A stretch of DNA of 5,841 bases from Frankiaceae bacterium (GTDB taxonomy: Bacteria; Actinomycetota; Actinomycetes; Mycobacteriales; SCTD01). Numbering within the stretch: the first letter of the stretch is position 1; every line of letters begins with the position of its first letter. This document shows positions 5,244-5,841 of this stretch, one piece after another. Location of the stretch: contig JAJAYV010000042.1 of assembly GCA_026786045.1 (NCBI GenBank), positions 1 to 5,841 on the forward strand, written 5' to 3'. The notes below the pieces were generated by a model, which saw only the letters and a list, made by a program, of their open reading frames with translations, was not told the origin of the DNA and made no database searches. The translations under genes and the position numbers were made by a program.

Positions 5244-5332
5244 GACGAGCTGCCTCGATCGACAGAAGGATTGAGGCGCACACGGGTCCCGCGGCCGGCC
5301 TACGGGACGAGGTCTTCTGACGATCACCAGGC

Positions 5333-5349
5333 GAGCGCAGCCGGCGCTC
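5333..5349 (-). terminator. Weak hairpin downstream of the TgpA-like gene
   Basis: GAGCGC (5333-5338) and GCGCTC (5344-5349) form a 6-bp stem with a 5-nt loop, 47 nt beyond the TgpA-like stop on the minus strand. There is no T-run. It is in the right place for a terminator but is weak evidence by itself. A 12-bp perfect palindrome, GCCGGCGCCGGC, also lies at 5378-5389, nearer the stop. Confidence 0.22.
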
Positions 5350-5396
5350 CGCTGCGGACGTGGCCGCGTGCCCGCGTGCCGGCGCCGGCCCCAGTC

Positions 5397-5841
5397 CTAC
5401 CCGGCAGCCCGCCGGCGGAGTGCGCGCGGGTGCTTGACCCGGTCGCCCACCGCCGACACCAGCAGGTCGAAGCGGTCGAGCAGGTCGGCGGTCCGGCTGC
5501 CCAACCCCTCGCTGGCCCAGCGCAGCGTCGAGACCGGCGCCCAGCGCGCGGCCAGCCGCTGCCCGCGGCCGACGTCGCGCAGCACCCCCTCGCGCACCGT
5601 CCGCACGTCGGCCGAGAGCGCGGCGGCGTCGCCGTCCGGGGCGCACCGGGCGTAGCGCGCGCGCTCCGCGCCTAGCGCCACCCGGTCCAGCGCCTCGCGG
5701 ACCGGGCCGTGCAGCGAGCGGGCCACGGCGAGCTGGGCCGCGGCCGCCCGCGGTGAGTCGGCCGGGCGCCAGGCGTGCCCGGCGTCGACGGCGTCGTCGC
5801 GGACCTGCTCCCAGGCGGCAAGCGGTCCGGGGGAGGACCAC
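5397..5841 (-). CDS. TgpA-like transglutaminase-family membrane protein (C-terminal part, cut by right edge)
   Basis: The minus-strand frame enters at the right edge (first full codon at 5840) and ends at TAG 5399-5397, giving 147 residues. The start, the membrane helices and the transglutaminase core lie outside the window. What is visible fits the cytoplasmic DUF4129-type C-terminus of actinobacterial TgpA/DUF3488 proteins: AAWEQVRDDAVDAGHAWRPA and DSPR near the beginning, then AEQARYAR-like helical sequence (here AERARYAR), DVRTVREGVL, STLRWASEGLG and the final LLDRFDLLVSAVGDRVKHPR. Such genes usually follow moxR-type ATPase and DUF58 genes; that would place those to the right here. The GTG at 5726 seen within it is internal. 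Function is thought to concern the cell envelope but is not well defined. Convergent with the DUF3040 gene. Confidence 0.75.
   Translation of the reverse strand, partial: WSSPGPLAAWEQVRDDAVDAGHAWRPADSPRAAAAQLAVARSLHGPVREALDRVALGAERARYARCAPDGDAAALSADVRTVREGVLRDVGRGQRLAARWAPVSTLRWASEGLGSRTADLLDRFDLLVSAVGDRVKHPRALRRRAAG

Noticed and set aside
5089..5841. 250-residue minus-strand open frame
   Set aside because: Its first two-thirds are Arg/Gly/Ala shadow of the TgpA-like gene in another frame; only the last part is used, as the front half of the proposed relic.

Overview
The window is very GC-rich (well over 70% by eye), starts most genes at GTG behind strong Shine-Dalgarno sequences, and strongly prefers G or C at third codon positions. 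With a DUF3040 protein, a TgpA-type protein and an actinobacterial form of DnaE2, this points to a high-GC actinomycete chromosome. I cannot name the genus from sequence alone. No phage, transposase, CRISPR, tRNA or rRNA signal was seen.

Layout: (1) positions 3-944 (+) hold the C-terminal 313 residues of an error-prone DnaE2-type DNA polymerase III alpha subunit, cut by the left edge and followed at once by a perfect 7-bp hairpin. (2) A 204-bp intergenic stretch with dyads leads into 1149-2141 (+), a secreted LAS/M15-like metallopeptidase with a Ser/Thr-rich tail built partly from a 15-bp minisatellite. (3) 2191-2961 (+) is a class I SAM-dependent methyltransferase that resembles the tRNA methyltransferase CmoM. 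(4) 3001-4257 (+) is a complete Y-family DNA polymerase IV (DinB). (5) A 159-bp leader with a candidate promoter, a 15-bp dyad and a possible 43-codon upstream ORF precedes 4417-4866 (+), a two-TM DUF3040 protein. (6) The 530-bp convergent gap 4867-5396 has no intact gene. It carries hairpins, a 10-bp perfect inverted repeat and what looks like a frameshifted minus-strand gene relic. (7) 5397-5841 (-) is the C-terminal 147 residues of a TgpA-like transglutaminase-family membrane protein, cut by the right edge.

Working together: the methyltransferase and dinB are 39 bp apart and probably share a transcript, perhaps with the peptidase gene 49 bp upstream. Two damage-tolerance polymerases lie within 2.1 kb on the same strand. 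DUF3040 next to a convergent TgpA gene is an arrangement I associate with the chromosomal flank of the division/cell-wall (dcw) cluster. That makes this mostly a conserved chromosomal neighbourhood rather than an accessory island. The least ordinary items are the CmoM-like enzyme beside dinB, the decayed relic with the inverted repeat at its frame break, and the layered leader upstream of the DUF3040 gene.
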